Shown here: positions 5,741-5,754 of the stretch, piece after piece
Numbering within the stretch: position 1 is the first letter of the stretch
How the letters are laid out: the number at the start of each line of letters is the position of its first letter
Assembly: GCA_002771315.1 (NCBI GenBank)
Contig: PCSF01000149.1
Coordinates: 1 to 5,754 of the forward strand
DNA length: 5,754 nt
Direction: 5' to 3'
Origin: Desulfobacterales bacterium CG23_combo_of_CG06-09_8_20_14_all_52_9
GTDB taxonomy: Bacteria; Desulfobacterota; Desulfobacteria; Desulfobacterales; UBA2156
Made by a program: the position numbers and the translations under genes
The notes under the pieces: model-generated
Seen by the model: only the letters and a program-made list of their open reading frames with translations
Database searches by the model: none
What the model was told of the DNA's origin: nothing

Positions 5741-5754
5741 AAAAAAAGCCTTGT
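5741..5754 (-). terminator. Possible tail of an upstream intrinsic terminator (cut by window edge)
   Basis: Read on the minus strand the window begins ACAAGGC followed by seven T and then the tRNA promoter. A short GC-containing arm running into a T-run is what the 3' half of a rho-independent terminator looks like. The matching 5' arm (GCCTTGT) would lie beyond the window, so this is inference from half a structure. If correct, it ends the transcript of a minus-strand gene just upstream and isolates the tRNA-Ala promoter. Confidence 0.3.

Overview
The window is a compact, single-strand stretch of an ordinary bacterial chromosome. Every gene I can support lies on the minus strand, so transcription runs from the high-coordinate end to the low-coordinate end: tRNA-Ala(CGC), hisB, hisA, dnaG, rpoD. 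The proteins look proteobacterial. RpoD is a full-length primary sigma factor with a long insert between regions 1.2 and 2.1. The style of DnaG, HisB and RpoD, the moderate base composition and a palindromic repeat at the left edge suggest Desulfobacterota (former Deltaproteobacteria, sulfate-reducer type). That placement rests on recall of family sequences, not on a search.

Layout from transcription start to end. At the right edge a T-run that may be the tail of an upstream terminator is followed by a good sigma-70 promoter and a 73-nt tRNA-Ala. After 75 bases comes hisB, then after 28 bases hisA; these are two histidine biosynthesis steps, and no hisH lies between them and no hisF follows. 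A 240-260 bp AT-rich spacer holds a near-consensus promoter (TTGACA, 17 bp, TATATT) preceded by A-tracts, then a leader of about 140 nt with a stem-loop just ahead of the dnaG ribosome binding site. dnaG (primase) and rpoD (primary sigma factor) follow, 23 bases apart. This is the dnaG-rpoD core of the macromolecular synthesis operon, without rpsU directly upstream. The last 312 bases (positions 1-312) hold no gene I can support; they carry a partial palindromic dispersed repeat and a second inverted repeat.

How the genes relate: dnaG and rpoD couple replication priming and housekeeping transcription and are probably made from one mRNA. hisB and hisA catalyse non-adjacent steps of histidine synthesis and need partners encoded elsewhere. 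I see no phage, plasmid, CRISPR or new multi-gene system. The most interesting details are small: two mutually exclusive hairpins at the dnaG/rpoD junction that share the dnaG stop codon and the rpoD Shine-Dalgarno, a run of nine A at the boundary of the primase helicase-binding domain, a TTG/GTG start ambiguity in dnaG, and the left-edge repeat.
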